A stretch of 64,000 nt of DNA from Margaritifera margaritifera (lineage: Eukaryota > Mollusca > Bivalvia > Unionida > Margaritiferidae): contig JAQPZY010001501.1 of NCBI GenBank assembly GCA_029931535.1, positions 2,957,001 to 3,021,000 on the forward strand, written 5' to 3'. Positions 25,728-50,071 of this stretch are shown here, in pieces (the first letter of the stretch is position 1; every line of letters starts with the position of its first letter). A program made the position numbers and the translations under genes. The notes under the pieces were generated by a model, which saw nothing but the letters and a program-made list of their open reading frames with translations, had not been told where the DNA came from and ran no database searches.

Positions 25728-27165
25728 ATATATGAAATTGGTTTGTATACTGGTATACTGCGGCATAAACAAACATCGTATTAGTAGAGACGGGGGAATA
25801 TTTCCATGTACTGAGTGCGGGATTGGAGTAATAGTTCGCTACGCACGTTGTCGCATTTGTGGCTCAGAAACAATTGGTGTATGTCTAAGGAGAGAGAAAG
25901 TTTTATAGTATATAGAGAGTTTCTGCGAGTAGCAGGTTTTGATGTGTAGCTCGCTAACAGGGCTTTTTACACATATAGAGTTATACTTACCATTTATATA
26001 TGTGTTACGAAACGATGATAGCCCGATACCACCTGTTCTTCCTTTGTTCAGTAACAAAATGCCTATTAATTATGCCCATGTAGCAGCATGCGGGAATCAT
26101 GACTTAACGGCAAACCCACAAAGACTGGTTGAGCTTGTTGAATGTGCTCATGAGATGCATAACAAAGGACATCCACTGTTCAAAATAATGGAATGGTTGC
26201 ATGATAGATGTCTGGACTATAATATTCTCATGCGCTACGATATATACAAAAACAAAAGAGGATAAATCCAACACCTGCTCAATAAAGAAGTCAGCTTGCA
26301 AATTGCAAAATGGAAGTATTGCCTTACATTTTGAGGATCCTGCACTGCATCATTCGTGTTCTCTTCCAAACAACTTTGCTTTCCTAGTCGCAGATGGATT
26401 AGAGGTTCTTCATACTGTCACATCCCCGATTTTAAGACGAAAACAACGTTCCGCAAACATTCTTTGAACATAATGCAATAGGGTAGTTCCTGACGCTCGT
26501 ACCAGGCAGATATTAGCAGTGAGGGTGATAGTTGGATTGACTTTCCAGACCTAGATCCTGCCTACTGCTACACTGTTGGCGTTTGTCATCCTAACTTTCA
26601 GCCATTTTTGCATGACCCATCAGAAGTATGTAACATCCAGACAACACAGCTTGGTAAAGCCACTGTGTACTCTTTGTCGGGGCAATAGCAGATTAGAGCT
26701 TTTATAATTCCGTACATTTCCAACTAAACATTGATTACACCTGAGGTTGTATTAGATCTGCCGTCTACACGACGTCCCAGCACATGACACCGAGGTTGCT
26801 TGAAAAGCTGCGCGTTAAAAAGATCTAGTGGCTTTCGTCAATTCTGCTTTAAACGAAACGTATGACGCAGTAGGTTCCGACCTTCGAGGTTCTATGTACT
26901 ACAACTATGGTTACATTCTGGCTCACAAAATTCAGAGCGGACTTTTTTTTTACTGAGACTATTCTGACTTGCTCTTTGAATTGATACTTTTGAGTTGGTT
27001 TCGCAGGCATATTTATGAACTGTGTATGAATAAAGACAAGTTGGAAACAAAGATTATTCTAATCGATTCAAATTTAGTGCACTATTTGCCTTTCTTACAG
27101 CAGGAGGTCACGGGAGTTAATAGTTGTCCCATTTCTTTCTGGAGCAATTCATTGTGTACATGAAG
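25324..27165 (+). pseudogene. Unrecognised decayed coding tract
   Basis: Protein-like fragments in shifting frames follow in the same direction: a coiled-coil piece (RLEIEKLIEQVNQLL, then KALEARQEARRCEKKL) at 25324-25600; a four-Cys putative zinc ribbon (FPCTECGIGVIVRYARCRIC) near 25800; a tract with INYAHVAACGNHDLTANPQR at about 26057-26265, continuing in another frame with CSLPNNFAFLVADGLEVLHT; DSWIDFPDLDPAYCYTVGVC near 26530; and LFELILLSWFRRHIYELC at 26969. A (TA)n/(TG)n microsatellite splits it at 25662-25730. The composition suggests an old multi-domain gene or transposon, but I do not recognise the family. Confidence 0.35.
25662..25730. repeat. (TA)n(TG)n microsatellite
   Basis: About 25 TA units followed by TG units. 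Confidence 0.95.
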
Positions 27166-27639
27166 TTTATAGGCTGCTTGGGAGACCAAATAATGCTCTT
27201 GCATTTGCGCATAAGCTCTATAACATCTCAAAAATAAATGTCTCTAACGTCCGACAAAACGACAGTAACAAGAACTCCTGCACGGCAGAGGTTACTGGTT
27301 AGTTAACAAATAGTATTTGATAAAGTATAAAAGAACATATGCATAGTAACTGGGAAGGACTTATACAGTTGTAGTACTAACTGTATAGTTTGACTTACAC
27401 ATTTATGTTGGGAAACCCTTTTAATAATATGGGGAAAATGGAAAGCACAATGTCACCCAAACATGAGTTATCCTAACAAGAAATAAAGACAATTTTAAAT
27501 CTACATGATGTGATTTTTTTAGAGGTATGAAAAAGAAGGTTGGCATTGGTTCTACCACAATATATAACATATGACATTTGGAACACGAGCAGGCGCTATC
27601 AGCTAACGAACTAGCGCTATTGTTCCTACAAATCCTGTC

Positions 27640-28016
27640 GACACCTTTGTGCGGCAGACAATTGTCGTTTCGACAGTGGTCGACCTTTACAATAGCCTTG
27701 ATGACCCAGAAAAAGCAGTTCAAAAGCGAACAGAAACGTCCGATTATGTGATAAACCAAACACGAATGCTGGTCCTTATAACAGACAAACTGCGGTCCTC
27801 TAGTGACAATGAATCGTTAAAAAGACATGTAGTCAGAGTTGGATATTAAAGATGAAGTGAAAGACATTTTGCAGCTCAAGAACGAGAGAAAGCAGGAAGA
27901 AACTCAACTAACACAAATAAGAGAGACGATGTCTACAATGGACATATATATCAATAGCTGCAATATTTGTATCGACAGTATCATCGGTGGTGCAGTCAAA
28001 GAAAACAAACAGTGAC
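27640..28016 (+). pseudogene. Possible coiled-coil coding relic
   Basis: A frame reading VVDLYNSLDDPEKAVQKRTE is followed after a frame change by KDEVKDILQLKNERKQEETQ and a Cys-containing end. It looks coding and helical, but there is no recognised family and no intact frame longer than 66 codons. Confidence 0.3.
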
Positions 28017-29670
28017 GCATTTTGTATATCAGTTACAGCCAGGGTTGTCCAAACAAAGTACGGAAATAACAAACCCCAACAATGATGTAATTTGTATGGA
28101 GTAAATCAGTTTCTAGTGTGACTTACTTTGTAACTTACAAAATTAAAATACAATTAGAATCAATATAGTTTCACTTGTTCACCACATGGTATCCAAGTGG
28201 AACTATAACACCAGTTCCACTCGTGCAACTAGAACTGTTTAGTAGGAAAAATGTATAATGTATATGTTTACGTATATGTGTGTATATTTATATGTTTGTA
28301 TTGTTACGACTCTAGGTCTTAAATAATGTAACAGAAAGAAAGTGAAACCAACAATGTAAGTAAAATCAACAAGCAATTTATTTCTAGACAATTAAAGTGA
28401 AAATTCTAAAGACACTTATAGTAACGTGAATTAAAATCCAAATAATCCAATAATCGTAAGTGTCCTAATCCCAAGTCCTAAATATGTTCCAAATGAATTC
28501 CAGTAGTCTTGAATGTTCTGATTTGCCTGAATGATGTAATCCAGAATATCTTTGAATAAATTTACATCAATCCCAAAGCCAAGTATTACTCCAATATGAG
28601 AATGAGCACTTTTGGTAATTCCAATGAATATTTCAAATAAATAATTTCTCTCTCTGAGCTTGCTCTGAATTTTCACAACACATCTGATTATCAAAATGAT
28701 TCTTCATAGACTGACCATTTTAACAAGAATGAAATATTGTCCACTAAAATCTCTATATATAAACATAAGTCACGTGACATAATGTTCTAGTATGTGAGTA
28801 CCTCTAAACTTCCTCTCCGTACGTGACTGTTCTAAAAAAAGCCATGGAAAATTCCAATCTATGTACTAAATGCTATGTAAACAAGTCTGACCTTGAACTC
28901 AAATGCAGTAAACATGTTGTTCAAAAAATGACTAAAATACTACTTGCCTCATGGACACATATTATAAATTCAATATACATAACAGTATGCAATGTTTTAT
29001 CTATTCCAACAGTTCCAGCCGTCCTTTAAGATATTCTCTGCCATGTTGTGTTGCTTTTGTTTGGCGCAGTAGTGTCTATACGCTTAAATTGTGATGTTCA
29101 ACTGGTGCAATCCATTTTTGGTGTGCTGCTCTTTGTGTAAATCGTCAAACTTGCCATTTTTACTGGAGGTTTTAGCTGTTCTTGTAGAAAGTCATCAATG
29201 ACATCATAGTTTTATTTTCTTTCTATATATCTATGCTCATATGCTAGTACCTTTATTCCGTCCTACCCTTTCCATCATTTTGCGTCCAGCGGAGACACCG
29301 AAACTTTGTTTTGGTGTATGCTATTAATCTGGTGCTTTGCACTTAGCAGCATATCCATTGCATGATAAAATATCTTCTTGTAAAACAAGGCCTCTGTGTA
29401 GAGATTGTGGTGAATCTGAGGGTTTTATTGTTGTTAGTTTTTTGGGGTTGTTTTCGGTTTTTTTCTGGTTTAGAACGCACTGTTTCAGTCACTTAGCCGT
29501 GCATTTTTCCTTTTAATATTCAGTCTAAATGTAGTACATCTTTGGTCGCAGTCCGATAAACTCAACAATAGGAGTTCCAGCGGCGACAGTAAGTAGCTTT
29601 CAGTGTGTTATAGTAAAAATCATACAGCAGGTGCTTGCTGAGGTCGAGAACTACCGTGCTAATGCAGACA
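28017..29670. other. Intergenic DNA with one small minus-strand frame
   Basis: A minus-strand frame at 28431-28694 encodes an 87-residue hydrophobic peptide, but it begins at TTG, not ATG, so I do not call it a gene. A TATATATAAA-type box lies upstream on the minus strand near 28753-28765. Confidence 0.35.
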
Positions 29671-29677
29671 GGTCGAT

Positions 29678-30330
29678 TTAGCAATAGCATGCTTTTATGC
29701 ATGTGTATTCCGGTAAGATAGTTATTGAATAGACAGACCATGCAAAGGAAGGATTGGCTAGTAGCGTGCGTAGGTTGTCATCTTCATTCGAGCGTACCAG
29801 CTTAACATGAATACGCTTTCGCAGGTTATTCATTGTTTTTCCAAACACATTTTTATTCATAAGGTTGAACAGTTGGTCCGTTTTAAAGTCGCTTGTGGTC
29901 TTCTGCCAGAGATCGGTATTCATACGAATATATGGCTTTTATTGCAGGTGCAGCTTTTGGAGTGTTCAAGGGTGTAGCACCATTTGGCTTAGAGTTCACA
30001 GTACGATTTTGAATACCAGCAATAGCCTCTGAGTATAATTCAGGACTGAGTTGACCTTGTTTAACCAAGTTATCAAGAGCGGGTATTTTCTTATCATCCA
30101 CAGTAATATTGGTATATCCAATGCAAGACAAACCTATAATTTTCAGATAAACACTGTGATAAATAGTACAATAGTAGTGGCATGGGTATATTCGATTTAA
30201 GACAAATATCTACATGGAACATTTTTAGTCCAGATAACACTGCACCGATACCTCCATGAGGTATAGACCCTAGTTTGCAGGAGGCTATAGGTCCCAACAA
30301 AGGGGTGGGGATCGAGCCAATGAACAATGT
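29678..30330 (-). pseudogene. Relic of another Polinton-type element, with a DNA polymerase B fragment
   Basis: At 29923-29678 the minus strand encodes DFKTDQLFNLMNKNVFGKTM followed by NNLRKRIHVKLV, matching the stretch just before the YxDTDS motif in protein-primed Polinton polymerases (FKLMNNAVFGKTMENVRNR type). Upstream on the same strand, in other frames, are LDNLVKQGQLSPELYSEAI (30131-29883) and a Gly/Ile/Pro-rich segment near 30300 that could be other structural pieces of the same element. The intact element at 3454-21320 lacks this polymerase region. No TIRs are seen here. Confidence 0.55.
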
Positions 30331-30476
30331 CTGTGGATCTTGATTGATTTACTGAACTAAAACCCAGTCATGCGAGTCTGGTTGAGGACAAATTTGGTAA
30401 CAATATTGACAGTGCCCAGCCAGAACTTCCATGGTGTATATAACTTTACTTATTACATGTGACATTTAAGGCAGGT

Positions 30477-30960
30477 TTAGCAATATATATATATATATAG
30501 GATATATATGGGATACTGACAATATGTATCCGACTCCTTTGAAATTAAGGTACCTTTTAATAAGTTCTTTGTCATTCTGTCAATGGGGATTGAAATGTGA
30601 ACATTCATAAAGTGACTGAATTGCGAATCAGTGTCAGAAAGACTCCAAGCAAAATCAAAATACTTATTTGTGACAATTGTAGCCAAAAGTTTTTGTGGGT
30701 AATAATCATCGAAACTGATATATATTACTTGAAAGGTTAAATTAAATAGTTCATGATAAAAAAAGTCACATAGTCGCCGAGCTATGTTTAAATATTTATC
30801 TATAATATAATTTAATACAACGGCTTCGTAAACCAATTTTCATGGGATATGTGTCAATAATTCTAAACATTGCGTCACATTAAAAAACATATGAATATTA
30901 TCCATTCGAAATTGAAGAATCATTGGTCTCTTCCTAAGTCTGGTTAAATGCGTTGTCAAA
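30477..30960 (-). pseudogene. Possible further coding relic
   Basis: A minus-strand frame (30836-30477) with VYEAVVLNYIIDKYLNIARR and FSHFMNVHISIPIDRM continues upstream through one stop into THLTRLRKRPMILQFRMDN. It is clearly protein-like and adjacent to the polymerase relic, so it may belong to the same decayed element, but no domain is recognised. Confidence 0.35.
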
Positions 30961-33480
30961 GATTTATTGTCCTGCTTTAATCTCCCTCTTTAAGCAGTGG
31001 CAAATTACCTTTATAGATTTGTATTGTGATATACTTCCATTTTTCTGAACCACAAAAAGGGAAAGCAGATTTATGTCAACTTTTTCCTGCTTTTAATGTC
31101 CTTTCCACGGGTTAACACCTGTATTGCCAAGGAAATTTTCTGGCTTTCTGTCAGTTTTAGTTATGAAATCTTCTATTAAATTGGTAATAATAATATAGCT
31201 TTGCTTAAATGGTAAGTAGGTAATCCACATAGCCATTATTCACACACTCCCCACAATTTCAACAACATCACCCTTTTCCTGGAGCTATGACTGTAGGAAC
31301 ATTAACCATAAAGCGGTTTTCCCCCTCTCATGTTGTGGTGTTGGATTGTTCTTTTGTCGTCGTCGAGCGTTCACAGGTTAAGAAAAGCTTCCGATGTTTA
31401 GTTTATTTCTCGGGTCCTGTTGCCTCTGAGAGCCATGAAACATTGCACGGGCATACATTTAAGACAAAGTACAACACTGTACCCAATGTAGATGACTGTG
31501 ACTTGCCTTAAGGTTCCCGCAAAAACATGATGTTTTGTAATTAGTTTCAAGTCTCAGCCACTGGTATTTGTGCATTCAGTAAACATGATGTGTATATGCA
31601 TCCCAGGTTTTGCTTCCCACCTTGTCAAATGTACGCCACCGTGACCTTCTGTTTCAACTATAGTTTTATTTTTAAGATGTTTCCTTTATGTTCTTTTATC
31701 ATCATTTGCATGTTTAGTCTTGAAAACAGACTATCCTCTGTCTTGGAAATCGTTCTATTATTTGGCTATTATTATCTATTTCCTAAACAGAGCGTCGTGT
31801 GCATAAATTATGTGCGGGACACAAACAATTCCAGAGTGATGGCGGGTCCTTTCATAGGCTGACCCCCATTTATGAATCATACTATTATATACGTGTTTAG
31901 CCTGAATCCAGCTTTACTTGCAATACAGCTATCGTTCTAATCCAGCGTGAATATTTCTCCAATTTTCCTATTACAGTCAGCTACCAATTCCACTTTACGC
32001 TGGATATGAATGTAATGACCCGTATAGGGTGGGATTTCAACAGTTCCTGAGTTATGACCCAGGGTCTAGTTTCCTGGGGGACTGGGATGAACCCCAGGGC
32101 TAATGTCATGTATATATGTAAATTCATCTGTACATCACATGTAAGTGTGTATATAGCTAAAGTGTGGGGATCTCAGTAGGTTCCAAGTCCATGGCCAGGG
32201 TATCTCAACCAATAAATTGCTACACAATTCCATTAGCCACAGCAAACCTCCCTGCCGTGCCTGGTAAAAGTTCAACATGGAAGCAGGAGGTGCAACCAGA
32301 CCCAACAACTTTAACTGCTTACACATGTTCCCTTAAAACAGTTGCTTCGGCGACATTGACCTTTATCGGCCTTCAGTCACTAGGTACATTCTTCAATCCC
32401 CGATGAAGCAGTAATCCAGTGTAATGATGATCCAATGATGCAAACAAGAGATGTTGCCCGTTTCAAAAAATACCTAGAAGTTGACGCCGGAGGTAGAGAC
32501 AGACACTGTGACATGCATTTTTTTAACATTCGTAGCTAGCAAGACAAAACGCTAATTTGCTTATCTAAGTAAGTACATAACCCTTGTGGTAACACCATTC
32601 AGGCGCATGACATTACATCCGATGAACCGGAAATTGCAATACATGTAACTTTGTACTTGGCATAGCCGTAATATTTACGGTGAAATGATGTAAGCATTGT
32701 TGCGACAGGTTATGCTACCAAACTGTGCAAAACATGTACGATGTTTAAAAGGAAAGGTGTTCAAACGGATAAGCGAAAGTGATTCAGTACAGTAGACCTA
32801 GAGAGAACGATAAATGCAGTAATTTGAAGCATTTATGTTTTCTACAAATGAGTGTAAAGTCAAAAGGTCATTCACAAATGAATAAGTTAAAGTATGTAAA
32901 ACTTGTTTTAGTTTCATTACGCTTAAACCGATTCCTATAAATGGAGGTGTGGTGGGGTGGGATTTGGTAATAACTATCAGTATAAACGTAAAAATCCATT
33001 CACATTATCTACTTGTAGAACAAGTGAAGAAACAATTGAATGCTGTATGTAACAGAGTATCTAAAGTCGTACACATAGGAACTATTGATCTATTTACAAC
33101 ACGTTAAGCCTCCCCCCCCCCAAGAAAAAAGAAAACAATATGGGGGAGGCGTACCATTTCACTGAAACAACACTAAAAATCTGAAAATTCATCAAGTCGT
33201 CAGTGTATGACCATCATAAGGTGTTGAAAATGTTATGGGTCAACCGTTAATAGTTGTATGCGGTCACCCGTAAATGGATTAGACACAAATGTACGGAAGT
33301 ACAAATGGACAGCAACAAAACTCCATGTTCACGTCTTGCTGTTTCAGCAGCGGCCTAATTGATCAAGTTAGAAGATTGTCAAATAAAAGTCAAATTAACC
33401 TCAGGCAGCTGTTCTAACACGCATTGCCATGCAGACTCACAGCTACACATTATCAAAAATGAGTTTAGTTGAATCATATT
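30961..33480. other. Intergenic DNA
   Basis: Short frames at 31287-31511, 31590-31862 and 32164-32406 have no recognisable domains, splice context or repeats. A C9 run is at about 33112. Confidence 0.5.
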
Positions 33481-33560
33481 TTATTGCCAAAAATTGTACA
33501 TGTAATATACAAGACAAAATGATAAATTGGTAAAGGAAGATCCAAAGATACATAACACTA

Positions 33561-33713
<153 letters not shown>

Positions 33714-33771
33714 GATTTAATTTGCTAAACGGATGGAACAAAATCGTAATGAAGTAAGTTAGAAAAGAATT

Positions 33772-33937
33772 AAATCATACCCATTAGGTGTCCTTTGTTG
33801 CAGATAAACACCGGTGTTGTGAGATCAAGTGGTTGTTAAGCCCACTGAGTGTTTCGTCGTATGTGGGGACATATACCTCTTTGATCTCACAACACCTGTG
33901 TTTGTCTGGGAGAATTGAAACCTGATGGGTATTGTTT
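33772..33937. mobile_element. Foldback MITE-like element
   Basis: Two arms of about 57 bp are imperfect inverted copies: AAATCATACCCATTAGG...GGTGTTGTGAGATCAA on the left and TTGATCTCACAACACC...CCTGATGGGTATTGTTT on the right, separated by about 50 bp. There is no coding capacity and no clear target duplication. Confidence 0.6.
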
Positions 33938-34370
33938 ATTTCTTAATAAACTTCTAAGTTTTGAAACTGTACATATATAAAACAATCATCTTTTCTATGG
34001 AATGCGGAATATTATGACTGCGTTTAATTCTGAATGAGTTTGAAAGGTGCAATGAAAAATAATCAACAATTAAAATCAAGGAATAGGAAAAATATATTTA
34101 AAATTCCAGTTTGATGAAGACACATGAAATGTTAAATCAATCCAGGGCCTAGTTTCCTTGCAGCATAAGTCAACCAATCAAAAATCAGTAAGTTTATCAG
34201 AGGTGGATAAGTATAACCAAGCTTTCATCTAGGATTGGCTGCCTCATTTTGTGTTTGGGAAAAGTACTTAATTCCCATTTCCTATGCATGATATAGCCAA
34301 TAATGTATTAAAAAAATTCCAGCTAAACAATTGTTTTTTTTACAATCTTTCTCTATCAGAATGAAAATGG

Positions 34371-34373
<3 letters not shown>

Positions 34374-34448
<75 letters not shown>
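34374..34448. repeat. (TA)n microsatellite
   Basis: About 37 TA units. Confidence 0.95.
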
Positions 34449-34451
<3 letters not shown>

Positions 34452-34650
34452 TTTACAGTGATAAATTTTCTTGCAAAGGTTTACTGCTACTACTACTAAC
34501 GATAATAGTAATTGTAATTTTTATTTAAAATTACTTTTCATTTGCAACAAATAACATTAGCTGTTTCCCAGCTTTTTTGCAACTAACACCAGTTCTAGCG
34601 AGCTGATCTGAGGCAAATTATCGTACTCAAGGGTATTCAAAACTTCCCGT

Positions 34651-34724
34651 CAGCACTGAGGTTCGAACTCGCAACCCACCGGCTATGAGTCAGATACTAT
34701 ACCGACTGAACTATTTCGCTTACA
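34651..34724 (-). repeat. tRNA-derived SINE head
   Basis: On the minus strand AATAGTTCAGTCGGTATAG (box A-like) is followed by GGGTTGCGAGTTCGAACC (box B-like) at tRNA spacing, with the anticodon-arm region between. No CCA end or good acceptor stem is evident, so this is a SINE-like head and not a tRNA gene. Confidence 0.6.
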
Positions 34725-34981
34725 GTTTGTCATTTTAATGCCTGGTACATAGAATAATCTAGACAACATGAAAAAACATTCATTTTCAAACGGGATCTAA
34801 TTGAGAAATTCTTGCGTTTTGTAGATTTGCGACATGAGTGACAATAACAACGTTATTTTTAACCTTCAAATTATACGTCTAAAATAATTTATATAATACA
34901 TATGTAAGATTATAATACAGAATTTTTATTTATCGATCATGAATGCAATCACGAGTACAAAATAATCTCATTTATTCAACA

Positions 34982-34991
34982 GCGCATGCGC
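34982..34991. promoter_or_regulatory. NRF1-type palindrome near the receptor gene start
   Basis: GCGCATGCGC, the palindromic NRF1 consensus, lies 131 bp before the ATG of the Ig receptor gene in otherwise CpG-poor DNA. No TATA box is visible. Its use as a core promoter element is inferred. Confidence 0.45.
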
Positions 34992-35121
34992 GCAAACGGA
35001 AATGGCTGTGGATATTATCCGATACTTTCGTTGACAAATGAATCATTCGATGACTATGTACTGAAACAGGGCAGATAATGCTATTTAAGTTAAATTTATA
35101 CAAGTACCTATCTCTCTGAAG

Positions 35122-47769
<12,648 letters not shown>

Positions 47770-48055
47770 CAGTCAGCATCTGCGAATTACTACACAAGAA
47801 TGGATTTAATTATCTTAGACATGCATAAAGATTGTTTATACCCTGAAGTATTAATATTTAATTTGGTTAAAGTAGAGGATATATACAAATACTGATAAAG
47901 CAAATATTATATTTCAAATTTAAAATCTTTAATGAGAAGCGAAGCAATGGCATAAAATATGACAACAAACTATGATCATGAGTATTTATATAAACTTCAA
48001 AATGTGTCATTCGTTTCTTAAAATTGTATTGAAGCATTTTTTACATATCTTCTTC
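47770..48055. other. Receptor 3' UTR region
   Basis: AT-rich sequence after the stop codon. No strong AATAAA signal is seen close to the stop. Confidence 0.35.
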
Positions 48056-48059
48056 ATAG

Positions 48060-48575
48060 AAATCATCATTTCATGTATTTTATGTATTTCTGTATAGTGA
48101 ATGTATAAATCGTCATTTCGTGTATTTGTGTATTTCTGTATGGTGAATGTAGAAATCATCATTTCATATATTTTATGTATTTCTGTATGGTGAATGTAGA
48201 AATCATGATATCATGTATTTTATGTATTTCTGTATAGTGAATGTATAAATCGTCATTTCATGTATTTGATGTATTTCTGTACAGTGAATGTAGAAATCAT
48301 CATTTCATGCATTTTATGTATTTCAGTATGATGAATGTAGAAATCATCATTCGTGTATTTTATGTATTTCTGTATTTCAGTATGATGAATGTAGAAATCA
48401 TCATTCGTGCATTTTATGTATTTCAGTATGATGAATGTAGAAATCATCATTTCATGTATTTTATGTATTTCAGTATGATGAATGTAGAAATCATCATTTC
48501 ATGTATCTTATGTATTTCAGTATGGTGAATGTAGAAATCATCATTTCATGTATCTTATGCATTTCAGTATGGTGA
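48060..48575. repeat. Minisatellite of about 50-60 bp units
   Basis: About nine to ten variant copies of a unit built from GTGAATGTAGAAATCATCAT, TTCATGTATTTTATGTATTT and CTGTATGGT or CAGTATGAT. Long frames on both strands through it (MMNVEIII) come from the repeat. Confidence 0.9.
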
Positions 48576-48992
48576 AAGTATCTCTTATAACATACAAATT
48601 GGAATGAAGTGTATTTTGTCATATTTTAGATTTCTAATTTCTAATATAGCTAGAACTTTATTTTGAGACTGTATTTACTTTATCGAGAGATAATCTCCTA
48701 CACATTTCAGTGCATTTTGTTTTTTTTGGATACATCAATAAATGGGTGTTATCAGAAAACATGGCTATGATGTAAACTTTACATTCTGGGTTTGCCCATA
48801 TGTTCGACAGATCGATAATACGTTTATGTTGGTTATTGACTATTAGATAAATAAACAATTTATCAGAAAGATAGTTCCCGTTTTTGAAAGCACAGTGTGA
48901 AAAAGGGCGTTGTTTCAATTATTTGCGAATGATTATTTTCTTAACATGCCTTGTAAAAGAATGGAAGAAGACTGCGCTTAAAGTAGAATCTA

Positions 48993-49095
48993 AAACGAAA
49001 CGAATGACGGCAGAACGAAACGAATGACGGCAGAACGAAACGAATGACGGCAGAACGAAACGAATGACGGCAGAACGAAACGAATGACGGCAGAT
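48993..49095. repeat. 20-bp tandem repeat
   Basis: Five identical copies of AACGAAACGAATGACGGCAG in a row, indicating a very recent expansion. Confidence 0.95.
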
Positions 49096-49682
49096 ATAAC
49101 AGAGAATTTTGGAATCGATAATAAGAGTTTATACAAATAATATGAAATCAGAATTATATATTTTTTAAAGTATCCAATTAGTTGAAATGGACAATTTTGC
49201 TTTGAAATTATTATAATTTTCCTCTTAAAAAAAAAAAAAAAAATCACTATAAAAATAATTTCACTAAGCACCTTGAACGACTAACGTGCACGGTGGTATA
49301 CACAGCGGGGATAGACTGTATGTATCCTCAAGACGCTGGATCTTCAGACTAAAGAATGTTTGGCAAAAATACAAATTTCAGTCCCATTATGGAGGTGAAT
49401 TACACTATTCCCTACATTTTCTCACAGTAACAGCACAATTCTAGCTCTATAATTTTATTTTAAAAGATTTGTTCTAGAAATATTTATGTAAACATTACGG
49501 GGAAAAATTATAAATATAAATGTTTCCAAATAATATACAATAAAAACCCCCAAAACAAAGATGGCAAAAATCAAATAATATTTTAGGATGGTTGTAATAC
49601 CCAAGGTGGTATGTATGATTTGACGACACGTCAGCACAATACTGGTTTTCAGACTACCAATTAAAACTTAAGTTTTACAATG

Positions 49683-49686
<4 letters not shown>
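49096..49686. other. Intergenic DNA
   Basis: An A18 run is near 49228. No gene is recognised. Confidence 0.5.

Positions 49687-49761
<75 letters not shown>
49687..49761. repeat. (TA)n microsatellite
   Basis: About 37 TA units. Confidence 0.95.
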
Positions 49762-49763
<2 letters not shown>

Positions 49764-49893
49764 GCAACAAATATTTAGGAAGATAAACCCTTCCAAATAA
49801 ACGTAAACATATAGTTCTGACTGGTCCTACAAATTTCAGAAAATATATCGGAAGCTGCTTCAAGGAGCTATTTTAGGCATGTATTTGCAAATA

Positions 49894-50069
49894 CGGAACT
49901 CCCTCACTATGACGCCCTATTTTATAACACGGTTACTTTAACAAGGAGGAATTGGTCATGGATACCATGTTGCTATATATCGTGTAATGGACTTCATTAT
50001 AAGACGGTGTCACTATAAGGCTGTGTACTCCAAGGCTACTATGGACAGAGTTATAACGAGGGAGTTCTG
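49894..50069. mobile_element. 176-bp MITE with TA duplication
   Basis: The ends CGGAACTCCCTCACTATGAC and its inverted match GTTATAACGAGGGAGTTCTG are flanked by TA (49892-49893 and 50070-50071). Internal ATTATAAGACGGTGTCACTA stretches resemble the ends. Size, TIRs and target fit a Tc1/mariner or pogo-type MITE. Confidence 0.7.
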
Positions 50070-50071
50070 TA

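Noticed and set aside
28431..28694. Small hydrophobic minus-strand gene
   Set aside because: The frame begins at TTG with no in-frame ATG at its start, and no homologue is recognised.
34651..34724. Functional tRNA gene
   Set aside because: Box A and box B are present but there is no good acceptor stem or terminator, and the surroundings look like a SINE.
48060..48575. CRISPR-like array
   Set aside because: The repeats have no regular unique spacers and lie in eukaryotic DNA; it is a minisatellite.
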